Assembly (NCBI RefSeq): GCF_002557795.1
Contig: NZ_CP023777.1
Coordinates: 4,101,001 to 4,165,000, forward strand
Direction: 5' to 3'
From: Chitinophaga caeni
Lineage (GTDB): Bacteria; Bacteroidota; Bacteroidia; Chitinophagales; Chitinophagaceae
Length of the DNA stretch: 64,000 nucleotides
The notes under the pieces are model-generated. The model had not been told where the DNA came from and ran no database searches. It saw only the letters and a program-made list of their open reading frames with translations. The position numbers and the translations under genes were made by a program. Below, one piece after another: positions 26,895 to 34,964 of this stretch (within the stretch, counting starts at the first letter, position 1; the number at the start of each line of letters is the position of its first letter).

Positions 26895-26906
26895 AAAAAA
26901 TCAATC

Positions 26907-27911
26907 ATGGCATTCCTTAATTTTTTGAAAAGACAATTCGCGAGCGTTATTGCTTGGCAGCCCCAGGACCCGGATTTACTTTTATGGAAATACCCGGCGC
27001 TTACAGACGAGTTGAAAAATGCAAGTAAAATTATCGTTTCCCCCGGGCAAGGTTGCATTTCCGTGTATGAAGGTAAGATCATCGATGTGCTAAATGCGCC
27101 AGGTACTTATTACCTGGAAACAAGTAATGTGCCTTTCATCACCAGTTTACTAAAAGCAGCCCAGTTTTTTGAAAGCGAACATAAAGTATTACTTTACTTT
27201 TACCGGAAATCCGAGGTGGTTAATCAAGGATGGGGAACGGCCTCCCCGATCAAATATATAGATCATGAGTACAATATCCCGATACAGCTTTCAGCTTATG
27301 GTAATTTCTCCTATCAACTGACAGATGCTGAAAAATTCTATACAGAATATGCTGGTTCAGGCATACAATACACCCTAAAGGATTTTCAAGAGTTGATCCA
27401 GGGGCGTATTATACAGTTCCTGACTTCGCATCTCGCTGAACAAAGAGTGCCTTACAATACCATTGATTCGCAAATCCATGCGATTGCCGATGCCGTGAGA
27501 GCACAATTAAATACAATCTTCACAACACTTGGCGTAAAGTTGACCGATTTTAGAATCGAAGGCAACAGTTTTGATGATGAAACCGTAACCCGCATCGGTA
27601 AAATAGCCGATGTTACTGCCGATGCAAAGGCTGCCCACGAAGCCGGCCTCAATTACAGCCAGCTTGAAAAATTAAGAGCCTTGAGAGATGCGGCCACCAA
27701 TGAAGGAGGTATGGCGGGGGCAGGTGTCGCGATGGGCGCAGGGCTAAGCATGGGCAAAATGTTTACAGATTCGATACAAGATGAAGTACAACCCAAGAAA
27801 AATGAAGATGAAATACAGGTGCTCAAGCGCTTGAAATTGCTCCTGGATGAAAACCTGATCACCCCGGCAGAATACGAAGAGAAGAAAAAACAGGTGTTGG
27901 ACAAAATGTAA
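26907..27911 (+). CDS. SPFH-domain protein with SHOCT tail (YdjI-like)
   Basis: 334 residues. SPFH/virion-core-like domain (about 20-230: IIVSPGQGCISVYEGKIID, then YNIPIQLSAYGNFSYQLTD), an alpha-helical region with an Ala/Gly-rich linker (GGMAGAGVAMGAGLSMGKM, about 262-290), and a C-terminal SHOCT domain (LLDENLITPAEYEEKKKQVL). No transmembrane helix. Such proteins oligomerise on membranes. It follows the zinc-ribbon protein at 12 bp and precedes a small membrane protein by 17 bp. Confidence 0.85.
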   Translation: MAFLNFLKRQFASVIAWQPQDPDLLLWKYPALTDELKNASKIIVSPGQGCISVYEGKIIDVLNAPGTYYLETSNVPFITSLLKAAQFFESEHKVLLYFYRKSEVVNQGWGTASPIKYIDHEYNIPIQLSAYGNFSYQLTDAEKFYTEYAGSGIQYTLKDFQELIQGRIIQFLTSHLAEQRVPYNTIDSQIHAIADAVRAQLNTIFTTLGVKLTDFRIEGNSFDDETVTRIGKIADVTADAKAAHEAGLNYSQLEKLRALRDAATNEGGMAGAGVAMGAGLSMGKMFTDSIQDEVQPKKNEDEIQVLKRLKLLLDENLITPAEYEEKKKQVLDKM

Positions 27912-27928
27912 AGCTAAAAAAAGTAGAT

Positions 27929-28174
27929 ATGAAATATTTTATTGGAATACTATTTACATTGGGCATTTTATTATTGACCTTTTTAGGGCTAAATCAGCTT
28001 TGGAACTGGGTAAACTTACATCAAGAAAGCATTTCAGGATCCGTGTTAACAAGCGTAATTTTAGTAGCGTCAATTATAGTTCTTTACTGTACCTGGTACA
28101 TTTTCTTTAGAAAAAACAATCGCTATCCTGTTATAGGTGACAGGAATAGCAATCATAAAATTGATAGTGAATAA
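27929..28174 (+). CDS. Small two-helix membrane protein
   Basis: 81 residues with helices FIGILFTLGILLLTFLGLNQ and SVLTSVILVASIIVLYCTWY, then a charged tail (FRKNNRYPVIGDRNSNHKID). It follows the SPFH gene by 17 bp, so it is the last member of that operon. Function unknown; a membrane partner of the SPFH protein is plausible. Confidence 0.55.
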   Translation: MKYFIGILFTLGILLLTFLGLNQLWNWVNLHQESISGSVLTSVILVASIIVLYCTWYIFFRKNNRYPVIGDRNSNHKIDSE

Positions 28175-28184
28175 AAGCTTTTCG

Positions 28185-28373
28185 ATGAATAAGACGCTTT
28201 ATTTATTATTGCTTTTAACACTGGCACCTCTTCTGTGTATTTCACAAAAAAACAGCGGATTCGGGCAATTTATCCCGCATGGTTTCCTGCTAATTGACTC
28301 GATAAAGGGTGATTTATACCAGGATAACCGTACGGATATCGTTCTGATAATTAAGGATACTCAAAAAGCATAG
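28185..28373 (+). pseudogene. Truncated secreted protein fragment
   Basis: 62 residues from ATG 28185, 10 bp after the previous gene. Signal peptide (LYLLLLLTLAPLLCIS), then FGQFIPHGFLLIDSIKGDL followed by a DLYQDNRTDIVLII-like repeat, then a stop. The tail matches the start of a longer Bacteroidota secreted family with a 'dsikGDL..D...D.vli' opening, which normally continues for 200 or more residues. The rest is absent, so this is a 5' remnant. The 240 bp that follow hold no further frame. Confidence 0.5.
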
Positions 28374-28612
28374 TTTTTTCATCGGAATTAAATTTATAAC
28401 CAAGTTAAATATATCTACAACTATTCATATCATACGGAAGGGTAAAGTTAAGCGAATTGACCAGGTATTGAAATGCTTATTAGTATCTGTACCTAAATGT
28501 TCATTACCTGAACGGGACAGCTAGATTTACGGATTTAAAGACGAAGAACACGAATACAAATTGCTAATCCATCCATTTAAACAGTTTTTTACATCTTTGT
28601 ATTTCAAAACAT

Positions 28613-30733
28613 ATGGTAATGACCCGACAGATTCTTATTGTTTCACTATTTATATCGATTTCCATGATAGCCTGTACCCATAAACAGGACAAAAGCTTGT
28701 CCAACAAGGAGTATATCGCCCATATACAACAGGTAAAAGACGGTGAATTCAACGAAGAAGCGCAACAGCAAGCCCGGAAAATCAAGGAAACATTAAATTC
28801 ACTGGATGAATTTGAATTATACTTCTCTTTCAGCTTTGGCCTAAGCGACGGTAGTTCCGGTTCCCAGCCCGAGGCGGCTGAGGCCTTTACATTACCTTCC
28901 GCAGATGCTACCAGGGCAGACTTTTATGATCCCGGAAGGCGGCTATATTTCACAGAACATAAAAGATTGCCAGAACCCGCATTCGAGTTTAATATGGGTT
29001 ATAAAGATGAAGGGTTCCAATCGCTATCCATCAAGGACTTCAAATATAATATTCAAAAGATTTATCTAAAAAACCAGGCAGTAGCGGCTAAGGATATCCG
29101 GTTACGGTCTGTTGACAGCTTGGAAGTAACAGTACGGTATAGCTACCCTACCGCTTTTGATACGGTCACAATTACGCGTAGTCAACCCGAAGTTTTATAT
29201 AAAAATACGGGTCTGAAGGTGCATCGATTTGATGATCAAAAGCTGGTTATCGATCTTCCCATCGATATATCCAGTAATATTTTAGCGTACCATGGAATTA
29301 CTGCGGATGGAACCATTATAGCCAGTAACGGTCATTCAAGCTTCCCCTTAACAATCATAAAACCGGCTTTAGTGAAGGAATTAATGACTTTGCAGGAAGC
29401 CTTCCAGGCAGCAGACAAAGCCCGGATCCAACAGGTTATGGAAGAAAGTAAGAACAACCTGCTGCCAGGGCTCTCCCTCTTAGAATCACTGGAAAAAGAA
29501 GTTATGACATATGAGGAAAGCGAAGAAAACCTGGAAACGGAAGTAGAAACATTGAAGCAATTGATAAAGGATTATGCAGCAGTTTTGGAAACCGGGAAAC
29601 AGCGTTACGAGATTACTTTTCCTTACGGGGTGAAAGCAGTACATCTATACATCGCTTCGGCGTTTGATTCCCTCCAAAGAACCCTTACCGTTCAAAATGC
29701 ATTACCGGAACGCCCGGAATTTGAAGTATTTAAAGATGATGCAAATGACCTTTACGGTATCGTGGACAAGTCCGGAAGTATTACCATACCGGCCAAGTAC
29801 AAAGATCTGCATAGCGTTGCAGATCATTTCTTTATAGAAAGGCAAAAAGGTGATTTTTATACCCACCACCTGGATGTCGAGCAGAAAACACTGAAACAAG
29901 TACCGGGGAAAGTTACCTTTTACCAGGACCTAGGAAATGGTTTGTATAGTTTTCATGATGAAAATCGAAAATTAGGCGTTCTTGACAAAAATTTTGAAGT
30001 AGTACTTCCCTTCCAATATGAAAATGCAACGTATTGTGCGGGTTTACTCGTGATGAGCTACAACCACCGTGGTCGAATTTATCAGAAAATCTTTACTCGA
30101 CCAGGTAAAGAAATCGAAATACCAGGGATTATTAAGAATAGCAGCTGCGCGGATTCCTACTTAATATTAAAGAATAGGGAGGGAAAATCGGCCATCCTGA
30201 ATAAACAGGGAAAACTAATCCTGCCTTTCAACTATTATATTGATGGCCATAATGATGCGGTTGCGAAACATCTAGCCAGTTATACCTCTTCAAAAAATGA
30301 ATCTGCCTTAAAAGGATTGGTAAACACGGAAACCGGCAAGATCGTAGTTCCCGAAGAAAAAGGCTTTTACCATATCTATCCATTTTCGGAAGGATTAGCA
30401 GCGGCTATATTTTCAAAAAACCAAGGTGACAAAATGGGATTCATCAACGAAATGGGCGAAACAGTTATTCCACCCCAATTTCTATATGCTAACAATTTTT
30501 ACAAGGAACTGGCCTGCGTCCTGGCGGCTGATGAGCAGGTATATTTAATCACACCTACAGGAAAAGTTGTAAAGTCCTTCCCCGGCATCGTTCAAAATGA
30601 AGAACATTTTAAAAAGCGGAATTACGGGTATAAAAAGGAAACAGAAGACGGCCTTGTTTATTATGAAATTAATGAACGGTATTATAATGATCAAGGCGAG
30701 CCATTAAACAAAGAATTGACCAGGGAAAATTAA
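28613..30733 (+). CDS. WG-repeat lipoprotein
   Basis: 706 residues. Lipoprotein signal (QILIVSLFISISMIACTH, lipidated Cys). The N-terminal half is a mixed domain with helical stretches (VEKEVMTYEESEENLETEV-like coiled coil, about 290-325). The second half (about 370-640) has five WG-type repeats: LYGIVDKSGSITIPAKY, KLGVLDKNFEVVLPFQY, KSAILNKQGKLILPFNY, LKGLVNTETGKIVVPEE and KMGFINEMGETVIPPQF. WG repeats form a beta propeller-like domain of unknown binding role. Alternative start 2 codons downstream. Followed closely by another lipoprotein, so likely co-transcribed. Confidence 0.8.
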   Translation: MVMTRQILIVSLFISISMIACTHKQDKSLSNKEYIAHIQQVKDGEFNEEAQQQARKIKETLNSLDEFELYFSFSFGLSDGSSGSQPEAAEAFTLPSADATRADFYDPGRRLYFTEHKRLPEPAFEFNMGYKDEGFQSLSIKDFKYNIQKIYLKNQAVAAKDIRLRSVDSLEVTVRYSYPTAFDTVTITRSQPEVLYKNTGLKVHRFDDQKLVIDLPIDISSNILAYHGITADGTIIASNGHSSFPLTIIKPALVKELMTLQEAFQAADKARIQQVMEESKNNLLPGLSLLESLEKEVMTYEESEENLETEVETLKQLIKDYAAVLETGKQRYEITFPYGVKAVHLYIASAFDSLQRTLTVQNALPERPEFEVFKDDANDLYGIVDKSGSITIPAKYKDLHSVADHFFIERQKGDFYTHHLDVEQKTLKQVPGKVTFYQDLGNGLYSFHDENRKLGVLDKNFEVVLPFQYENATYCAGLLVMSYNHRGRIYQKIFTRPGKEIEIPGIIKNSSCADSYLILKNREGKSAILNKQGKLILPFNYYIDGHNDAVAKHLASYTSSKNESALKGLVNTETGKIVVPEEKGFYHIYPFSEGLAAAIFSKNQGDKMGFINEMGETVIPPQFLYANNFYKELACVLAADEQVYLITPTGKVVKSFPGIVQNEEHFKKRNYGYKKETEDGLVYYEINERYYNDQGEPLNKELTREN

Positions 30734-30739
30734 AGTATT

Positions 30740-31513
30740 ATGCGATATAAAAAATCTATTCTGTTCATCACTATAATAAGTTTTATGCTACCATCTTGCC
30801 TGCAAGAAAAACCGCAATACGGAAAAGATGCGCTAAAATTGGATCATTTCCAGTTTGATCTTGACTTAGACCACTTTTTCAAAGATGAAAGTATTTTTGT
30901 AGGCACCAACGATGAGGGATTCACCCTGTCTAGTGAAGAAGTGCGATTTGAGAACGATTCTGCGCTACGGGGCTTTATCCAATATTCCTCCCGTACCAGG
31001 TCCGTATCAAGGCCATTGGCGCAATACGCCGGGGTTCCCTTCGAAGACCTGGGCTTAGTTACCGATTGGAATGATGAAAAAATATGGATGGCTTGCGGCT
31101 CATCAAGATATAAATCATCGCAAGAAATCATGAAAATTCTTCAACAGTTGAAAAAAGAATATAACAAGACTCCCGAATTATACAAAGGCGGATTTTCAAG
31201 TAACAAGACATTATACTTCATTTTCAACGAAGCGGGTAAGGAAGTCCAATTCGGTGTAAATCTTCCTAATACAAATTTTATAAAATGGCCGGAGAAGTCC
31301 TACTGGAGCGGAGACGATGATAAGGATGAAGCATCTGACAAAGCTCTATTGCTCACGGATGATATAGAAAAGTCAGTGGAACAGTTATTGAATGAACAGG
31401 CAGAAAACACTTGTTATCTTTTTATTACAACTGCCCCGGTGGCCAAAGCCATGCAAAAACAAAGCGGTCGATCCGGTTTCCTGGTTGATTATTGCAGGAA
31501 AAATGACAGGTAA
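30740..31513 (+). CDS. Lipoprotein of unknown function
   Basis: 257 residues with a lipoprotein signal (ILFITIISFMLPSCLQEK). The rest is soluble, acidic and aromatic, with no recognised domain. A segment LIYFTFNEAGKE-like and VSRPLAQYAGVPFEDLGLVT suggest a beta-rich fold. It lies 6 bp after the WG-repeat lipoprotein, implying a shared transcript and envelope function. Confidence 0.65.
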   Translation: MRYKKSILFITIISFMLPSCLQEKPQYGKDALKLDHFQFDLDLDHFFKDESIFVGTNDEGFTLSSEEVRFENDSALRGFIQYSSRTRSVSRPLAQYAGVPFEDLGLVTDWNDEKIWMACGSSRYKSSQEIMKILQQLKKEYNKTPELYKGGFSSNKTLYFIFNEAGKEVQFGVNLPNTNFIKWPEKSYWSGDDDKDEASDKALLLTDDIEKSVEQLLNEQAENTCYLFITTAPVAKAMQKQSGRSGFLVDYCRKNDR

Positions 31514-31524
31514 TGCGCCTGGAA

Positions 31525-31827
31525 TTATTTGCTATTGAAATACTCTATAATGCTGGCAATGAATAATGTAGTGTAAATAATAAGGGTAATCGATGTCACG
31601 AATAGAAAAATAATGTTAAACACCCTGATCCAAGTCCTTTCTATCTTAAATAGCAGGAACCAACTGAATGCATACGAGAGGAGCAGCAGTAGGATAAGGC
31701 CAACGACCGTAATATAAAACATCGTACCCGGCGGATTCGGCTTAACGTAGTGCATCGATTTTACCACCAGGTAAGCAAAAAGTATGAATATGACAATAAT
31801 GAAAAAAACAATATTCGCGATAGCCAT
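31525..31827 (-). CDS. Small three-helix membrane protein
   Basis: 100 residues: helices IANIVFFIIVIFILFAYLV, FYITVVGLILLLLLSYAFSW and IFLFVTSITLIIYTTLFIAS separated by short charged loops. No family recognised. Convergent with the lipoprotein at 11 bp spacing. Confidence 0.55.
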   Translation of the reverse strand: MAIANIVFFIIVIFILFAYLVVKSMHYVKPNPPGTMFYITVVGLILLLLLSYAFSWFLLFKIERTWIRVFNIIFLFVTSITLIIYTTLFIASIIEYFNSK

Positions 31828-32051
31828 ACCATCAGGCTTAAAAATTGGAGTCCCAATAGTAATTCATTAAAAATGAAAGGTAAAAGGAATTTAGTGCAGT
31901 TGATACCCCCTATTCATATCCGTTTAGATTGGGTTTAAATCCGGGATTATTAATAGCTATCTCAAATACTAAGGCAGTCGATACAGATATAAATTACTGC
32001 TTCTATCGAGGATGTAAGCCCTTTAATTTTGCATCAGAAATCATCAATTGT

Positions 32052-32393
32052 ATGTTATTTTTATACGGTGTAAAGAATAAAGTTCTCAAAATAATCCCGC
32101 TACAGATAAAGAAAGTGCAGTGTCAAAATTGTCATACGTCCAACATTCAAATAAATTTCATTGGTAGGTATGTGCATATATTCGGTATCCCTTTGTTCTC
32201 AATCGGGAAAACCGGCCTGGCACATTGTACTTATTGTAAACAGCAACTTTCCAAAATACAATTTACCCCACCGTTACGAAAGGAGTACCAGGCATTCGAA
32301 AACGATGTTAAAATTCCTATTTGGTTTAATATTGGCGTTATTATCATCACGTTCCTGGTAGTTATTCCGTGGTTGTTGGCGCTTTCTCTCTAG
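32052..32393 (+). CDS. Zinc-ribbon small membrane protein
   Basis: 113 residues from ATG 32052 (MLFLYGVKNKVL). A longer reading from 31929 adds 41 residues with no similarity. Two Cys pairs (CQNC and CTYC) surround NFIGRYVHIFGIPLFSIGK, a typical Bacteroidota zinc-ribbon arrangement with a FGIPLFP-like core. A C-terminal transmembrane helix, IGVIIITFLVVIPWLLAL, anchors it. Function unknown. Confidence 0.65.
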   Translation: MLFLYGVKNKVLKIIPLQIKKVQCQNCHTSNIQINFIGRYVHIFGIPLFSIGKTGLAHCTYCKQQLSKIQFTPPLRKEYQAFENDVKIPIWFNIGVIIITFLVVIPWLLALSL

Positions 32394-32486
32394 GTATTTA
32401 AATAATATCATTATTAACGGTAAATCGCTGGAGCAAAAGATCATGAACCGGCACCTGTAGCAACTTTTCCTTTACCAAAAGGAATT

Positions 32487-32774
32487 TTATTGTTCGCAAA
32501 ACCAGTAAATTTTATTATTAAAATCTTTCACCAATAACCTTCTTTCAACGTAGTGTAAATCTAATTTTACAATCGTTGCAACCGCAGAATCCTTCCCGGT
32601 AAAAATCGTATCATTTCTAAGCCAGTTATGACTATCATCAAACATCAAAATATCGGATAGACCGGCTTTTGCACCACAGTTCATCCAAGTAGTCTGCGAT
32701 AGATCTGCATTTATATTAAAACAGGAAGGTAAATAAATGAATGTAAGAAGCGCCCACAAAGAAACAAGTCTCAT
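32487..32774 (-). CDS. Small lipoprotein, unknown
   Basis: 95 residues. Lipoprotein signal (VSLWALLTFIYLPSCFNI). The remainder is short and rich in aromatic residues and Asp (MFDDSHNWLRNDTIFTGKDS). No family recognised. It lies between unrelated genes and its stop is followed by a 93-bp gap. Confidence 0.45.
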   Translation of the reverse strand: MRLVSLWALLTFIYLPSCFNINADLSQTTWMNCGAKAGLSDILMFDDSHNWLRNDTIFTGKDSAVATIVKLDLHYVERRLLVKDFNNKIYWFCEQ

Positions 32775-32995
32775 AAATGAAAGGTTTTACGGTCAACAGG
32801 ATACCGGATGGCGATAGGAAATTCAGCAGGTATAGCTCCCGGTAAGCCCATCAAAATACTAACGAACAGAAATAGAGCAAAACCCGCTACCATGTGAATC
32901 CGGCAGGCACCAAATACTAATTAAAAACCTACGGATAGAAATTTAAGGCCCCGGCATTCCGTACAATTTACTTCATTTGATGAAAAAGCTGCTCG

Positions 32996-33802
32996 ATGAG
33001 AGGACTCATTACTATATTATGCTTAATTGCCTTGAACGCATGTAGTACTTGGAAATATGTTTCGAGCAAACACCAAAATGCCGAAGAACTAGGTCTGGCA
33101 GGACATCCCCGAAAGGTGATCACGTACAGGTATCAACAGGATGGGCGATTGTTTATAAAATCTACTGATTCCTTCAATGCAGATGGATACCGAACTCAAA
33201 AGCAGCTAGAAATACATAACCCCGGGAAACCCGTTCGCTACGATACTTCCTACTGGATATTTGATCAAAATAATTTTTTGACTTCCGAGTTATTGAATAA
33301 CCAAAAAACGGGTTATGTAAATAACCGTCACGGTCGCGTCAAGAAAAAATACTTTTACCGGCATCCCGACAGTTTAGCGCTATTAACAACGTATAAGTAC
33401 AAACCCCGGCACCGGAAAATAATACTAAAATCGTACAATACGGACGGATCTTTGTATTCAACCGGAATTTCGTCTTATGACAAGCAGGATCATATCATCT
33501 ACTCAAAATTCTTCATCCCCGGTTATAATGCCTTGGAAGAGACATGGTGGGAAAGGGATGAACAAGGTCGCAAAATCCTATCCAAGCTAAAATCGAACGA
33601 CATTAATGATACGCTGTATACCTATTTCAGATACGATCCCTATGGAAAGCTATCCAGTACAAGGTATGTAGACCAGGATAAGAAAATTAAAATTAAAAAA
33701 TTCACCTACCGCCTGGATAGTTTAGGTAATTGGATTGAAAGAACACAGGAAGTAAATGGTTATAAAATCAAGGAGCGAAAAGAGATAGAATATTATAAAT
33801 AA
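32996..33802 (+). CDS. RHS/YD-like lipoprotein
   Basis: 268 residues with a lipoprotein signal (LITILCLIALNACSTWK). The body is built of repeated beta-hairpin units of the 'Y..dgrl..' type: ITYRYQQDGRLFIKSTD, ILKSYNTDGSLYSTGISSYD, YFRYDPYGKLSSTRYVDQ. These resemble YD repeats of cell-surface proteins, though far shorter. Related in style to the two lipoproteins at 40.3-41.9 kb. MITE copy D begins 3 bp after the stop. Confidence 0.6.
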   Translation: MRGLITILCLIALNACSTWKYVSSKHQNAEELGLAGHPRKVITYRYQQDGRLFIKSTDSFNADGYRTQKQLEIHNPGKPVRYDTSYWIFDQNNFLTSELLNNQKTGYVNNRHGRVKKKYFYRHPDSLALLTTYKYKPRHRKIILKSYNTDGSLYSTGISSYDKQDHIIYSKFFIPGYNALEETWWERDEQGRKILSKLKSNDINDTLYTYFRYDPYGKLSSTRYVDQDKKIKIKKFTYRLDSLGNWIERTQEVNGYKIKERKEIEYYK

Positions 33803-33805
33803 AAT

Positions 33806-34121
33806 CATTATTGTCCGACTAAAAATGCTTTAAAGGTACTTGGATTCCTTACCTGGTCAAGGATATAAGCGAAGGATGATACATTCCCCCCCGCCAAGAG
33901 AACCGTGGAACTTCGCACCGTTGATAGCGAAGGGTAGCTTCGCAATACAGTAGTAGAAAGGCCAGATCGAGCGATCAAATTGATGCCGTAATGGCCAATT
34001 TGTGCCTTTTTTTTGGTTTTTTGGGCAAGCAAAAAAGTACAAGAAACGAGCAGATGAACATTGAATCGAACTTTTGAGGTGATGATAGTTTTTTCGTTGA
34101 AAATTTAGCCGGACAACAATG
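33806..34121. mobile_element. MITE-like element, copy D (complete)
   Basis: 316 bp with ends CATTATTGTCCGACTAAAAA and TTTAGCCGGACAACAATG, closely matching copies C and E inside. Direct repeat AATAAAAT (33798-33805 and 34122-34129) flanks it, 8 bp, so one base may have been lost from a 9-bp duplication. It starts immediately after the stop codon of the preceding lipoprotein gene. Confidence 0.87.
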
Positions 34122-34207
34122 AATAAAATATAATATCAATAGTGATTAACAACCGCATGGCATTGTTGTCAAACTATTATTTAATAAATTTGAATAAATC
34201 TGAGCGC

Positions 34208-34957
34208 ATGATTAAGACAATTATTATCGAAGATGAACCGGCCATCCAGAAAGAAATCGAATGGTTGGTAAACCAGGAGGAAGATTTAGAACTGGTTGGT
34301 ACTGCCGGGACTGTCTTTAGCGCTACCGAGCTGATACGCACCCAACAACCCGATTTGGCACTGATGGATATCCAGCTTACGGACGGAACCATCTTTGATG
34401 TCTTACAACAGCTAGATGACATCCCCTTCCAGGTAATTTTCATTACGGCTTATAACCATTACGCGATCAAGGCCATTAAACTGGGCGCATTGGACTATTT
34501 ACTGAAGCCCTTAGATGAAAAAGAATTACAAGAAGCGCTCGGAAAAGTAAGGGCAAAAAATTTCGATCCATCAACACAACAACAGCAAATATCAGTAGCC
34601 GAAAGCCGCTTAAAAAATGAAATGCTGAGCTTGGAAGATCCCATGGTGCTTCATACGCTAGAATACTTACAGGTATTACAGTTGAAGGAAATCATTTATT
34701 TGAAAAGCGAGGGCAGCTATACCAATTTCATATTAACCGGTAATAGAAAAATAATGGTGTCTAAACCATTAAAATATTACCAGGACCTATTGCCCGAAAG
34801 ATGGTTTTTGCGGCCCCACCAATCTTACCTGGTCAATACAACCCTGATCGATCGCTATATTAAAACCGGGTATATCATACTGAAAGACAAAACGCAAATA
34901 CCGGTATCGGTACGTAAAAAAGAAGCCGTTGTACAACAACTCACCCAGGGGCAATAA
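34208..34957 (+). CDS. LytTR-type response regulator
   Basis: 249 residues from ATG 34208 (MIKTIIIEDEPAIQ). Receiver domain (about 1-120) with the acidic pair DE at 9-10, phospho-acceptor Asp in ALMDIQL, Thr/Ser in FITAYNHYAIKAI and Lys in YLLKPLDEKEL. The C-terminal LytTR DNA-binding domain (about 155-249) has the ESRLKNEMLSLEDPMVLHTL linker and the YLKSEGSYTNFIL and RPHQSYLVN blocks. It lies 7 bp before the sensor kinase, so they form a two-component pair. Confidence 0.9.
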   Translation: MIKTIIIEDEPAIQKEIEWLVNQEEDLELVGTAGTVFSATELIRTQQPDLALMDIQLTDGTIFDVLQQLDDIPFQVIFITAYNHYAIKAIKLGALDYLLKPLDEKELQEALGKVRAKNFDPSTQQQQISVAESRLKNEMLSLEDPMVLHTLEYLQVLQLKEIIYLKSEGSYTNFILTGNRKIMVSKPLKYYQDLLPERWFLRPHQSYLVNTTLIDRYIKTGYIILKDKTQIPVSVRKKEAVVQQLTQGQ

Positions 34958-34964
34958 CTTGAAT

